8,360 nucleotides of DNA, taken from assembly GCA_002292975.1 (NCBI GenBank), contig DBCI01000043.1, positions 1,480 through 9,839 on the forward strand, written 5' to 3'. Below are positions 7,796-8,360 of this stretch, in pieces. How positions within the stretch are numbered: the stretch's first letter is position 1; the number at the start of each line of letters is the position of its first letter. Below the pieces are notes generated by a model that saw nothing but the letters and a program-made list of their open reading frames with translations, did no database searches and was not told the origin of the DNA. The DNA comes from Polynucleobacter sp. UBA962 (GTDB taxonomy: Bacteria; Pseudomonadota; Gammaproteobacteria; Burkholderiales; Burkholderiaceae). A program made the position numbers and the translations under genes.

Positions 7796-7855
7796 GGGTC
7801 AAAAGGAAGCCTAATTTAAACGTTTTTTAAAGTAGGCCAGCATTGACCCTTTTTT
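7796..7855 (+). terminator. Long nested hairpin with T6 tail (+ strand terminator; topB leader hairpin on - strand)
   Basis: Three nested complementary blocks form one arm structure: GGGTCAA (7796-7802) with TTGACCC (7843-7849), GCCTA (7809-7813) with TAGGC (7833-7837), and TTTAAA (7815-7820) with TTTAAA (7826-7831), closing a five-base loop. A small internal loop separates the first two blocks and a single mismatch the last two. Six T residues follow at 7850-7855 on the + strand, the arrangement of an intrinsic terminator. On the - strand it lies at the predicted 5' end of the topB transcript. Confidence 0.6.
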
Positions 7856-7886
7856 ATTATTAGCCCAAATCCTAAATTAAAGTCAA
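7856..7886 (-). promoter_or_regulatory. Candidate sigma-70 promoter for topB
   Basis: Read on the - strand, TTGACT (7886-7881) matches the -35 consensus at five of six positions and AATAAT (7861-7856) matches the -10 at five of six. The spacer is 19 bases, longer than ideal; GCTAAT (7864-7859) would give 16 bases with a weaker -10. Transcription would start near 7849-7850, giving a leader of about 105 bases that opens with the long hairpin. topB's own promoter is expected, since the gap from dprA is 234 bases. Confidence 0.45.
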
Positions 7887-7893
7887 ATCGCAC

Positions 7894-7912
7894 TTGGCGA
7901 CACACTCGCCAA
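7894..7912. repeat. Perfect inverted repeat in the dprA-topB gap
   Basis: TTGGCGA (7894-7900) and TCGCCAA (7906-7912) are perfect inverted copies separated by CACAC. The site lies just upstream of the candidate topB -35 box (7881-7886), the right place for an operator, or it may be a processing or termination stem of the dprA message. No clean T-run follows on either strand. A similar palindrome lies inside topB at 6635-6650. Confidence 0.5.
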
Positions 7913-7920
7913 ATTGATAT

Positions 7921-7934
7921 TTTATATATATAAA
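7921..7934. repeat. AT-only palindrome
   Basis: TTTATATATATAAA is a 14-base self-complementary run in the most AT-rich part of the dprA-topB gap. It could be an easily melted or bent segment, but such runs arise readily by chance at this composition and no function is assigned. Confidence 0.35.
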
Positions 7935-7978
7935 TCATGTAGTTATAAAAAAACACAAGTTTATTAAAAAGATAACTT

Positions 7979-8360
7979 TCAATGAAAACGTTCATTGGGA
8001 AGCTCATTAAGGATGTCTTCAATCCCGCAAATTAGCTTCGCCCCTTCCTGGATTAGCCGATGAGAGCCGGCATATAGCGCCGAAGAAATCGGGCCCGGTA
8101 TCACAAACACCTCGCGGCCAAGGTTAGAGCTGAGATAGGCAGTAATTAATGACCCTGACTTATGGGCGGCCTCAATCACAACCGTTCCCAGGGATAGAGC
8201 TGCAATAATGCGATTTCGCCTTGGGAAATGGAAGCTTTTAGGACCTGTACCGGGCGGGTATTCTGAGATTAATAGGCCTACTGTTGCAATTTGTTTTGCT
8301 AGGTCCCGATGCTCGCTTGGATAAACACTGTCCAGACCGTTTCCACAAACCGCAATAGTT
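7979..8360 (-). CDS. dprA: DNA-processing protein DprA (Smf), C-terminal part (5' end outside window)
   Basis: DprA binds incoming single-stranded DNA during natural transformation and loads RecA on it. It is also kept in species not known to be competent. The frame is open to the right edge and gives 126 residues of the Rossmann-like core: AVCGNGLDSVYP at fragment residues 3-14, SEYPPGT (32-38), FPRRNRIIAALS (45-56), the SGSLITA motif (68-74), GREVFVIPG (81-89) and EGAKLICGIEDIL (105-117). Translation stops at TGA 7979-7981, only six residues after the EDILNEL helix. The winged-helix (DML1) domain that many DprA proteins carry next is therefore missing, and I found no relic of it in the following AT-rich gap. 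topB follows on the same strand after 234 bases. The first third or more of the gene is not visible. Confidence 0.95.
   Translation of the reverse strand, partial: TIAVCGNGLDSVYPSEHRDLAKQIATVGLLISEYPPGTGPKSFHFPRRNRIIAALSLGTVVIEAAHKSGSLITAYLSSNLGREVFVIPGPISSALYAGSHRLIQEGAKLICGIEDILNELPNERFH
7980..7997 (-). terminator. Hairpin overlapping the dprA stop codon (weak terminator candidate)
   Basis: CAATGAA (7980-7986) and TTCATTG (7991-7997) form a perfect seven-base-pair stem with a four-base loop, covering the last dprA codons and part of its TGA stop (7979-7981). On the - strand a TTTTT run comes only about 10 bases later, and a second T-rich run lies beyond it. The spacing is poor for a classic intrinsic terminator, so this is a weak call. 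Confidence 0.3.

Noticed and set aside
7816..8022. 68-codon - strand frame spanning the dprA 3' end and the gap
   Set aside because: The protein is rich in Phe, Tyr, Ile and Lys as expected from AT-rich non-coding DNA. It overlaps dprA in another frame and does not resemble the missing DprA winged helix.
1..8360. Mobile element, CRISPR array, tRNA or rRNA gene, toxin-antitoxin or defence module
   Set aside because: All coding space is taken by recognisable housekeeping genes. I saw no transposase or integrase motifs, spaced direct repeats or tRNA-like cloverleafs.

Overview
The window looks like ordinary, densely packed chromosome from a betaproteobacterium. A small-genome Burkholderiales such as Polynucleobacter is the best guess. 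This rests on moderate base composition (by eye below typical Burkholderia), protein sequences close in style to Burkholderiales homologues, a GTP-dependent PEP carboxykinase, and a dprA-topB pair on one strand. The genus is an inference from memory and was not tested by a search. I see no rRNA, tRNA, CRISPR array, insertion sequence or phage gene.

Layout. The + strand carries the 3' part of yidC (1-681), mnmE (702-2081), a 100-base AT-rich gap with a possible promoter, pckG (2182-4050), and five bases later a TTG-started FAD oxidoreductase of the MnmC C-terminal-domain family (4056-5270). The - strand carries topB (DNA topoisomerase III, 5123-7744) and the 3' part of dprA (7979-8360, running off the right edge). 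The mnmC-like gene and topB converge and overlap by 148 bases, both in frame. The 234-base gap between topB and dprA (7745-7978) is AT-rich and holds several inverted repeats plus a plausible topB promoter.

How the genes relate. YidC inserts proteins into the inner membrane, and its pairing with mnmE belongs to the well-known rnpA-yidC-mnmE cluster near the replication origin. MnmE (with MnmG, not in this window) installs the carboxymethylaminomethyl group on wobble uridine 34 of some tRNAs. The FAD domain of MnmC acts on that product, so two steps of one tRNA modification pathway sit 2 kb apart with gluconeogenic pckG between them. TopB (strand passage and decatenation) and DprA (loading RecA on incoming single-stranded DNA) are DNA-processing genes on the same strand.

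I did not find a new multi-gene system. The points most worth a second look are the antisense coding overlap at 5123-5270, in which both reading frames look conserved, and the structured leader of topB, which also reads as + strand terminators although the nearest + strand gene ends about 2.5 kb upstream.
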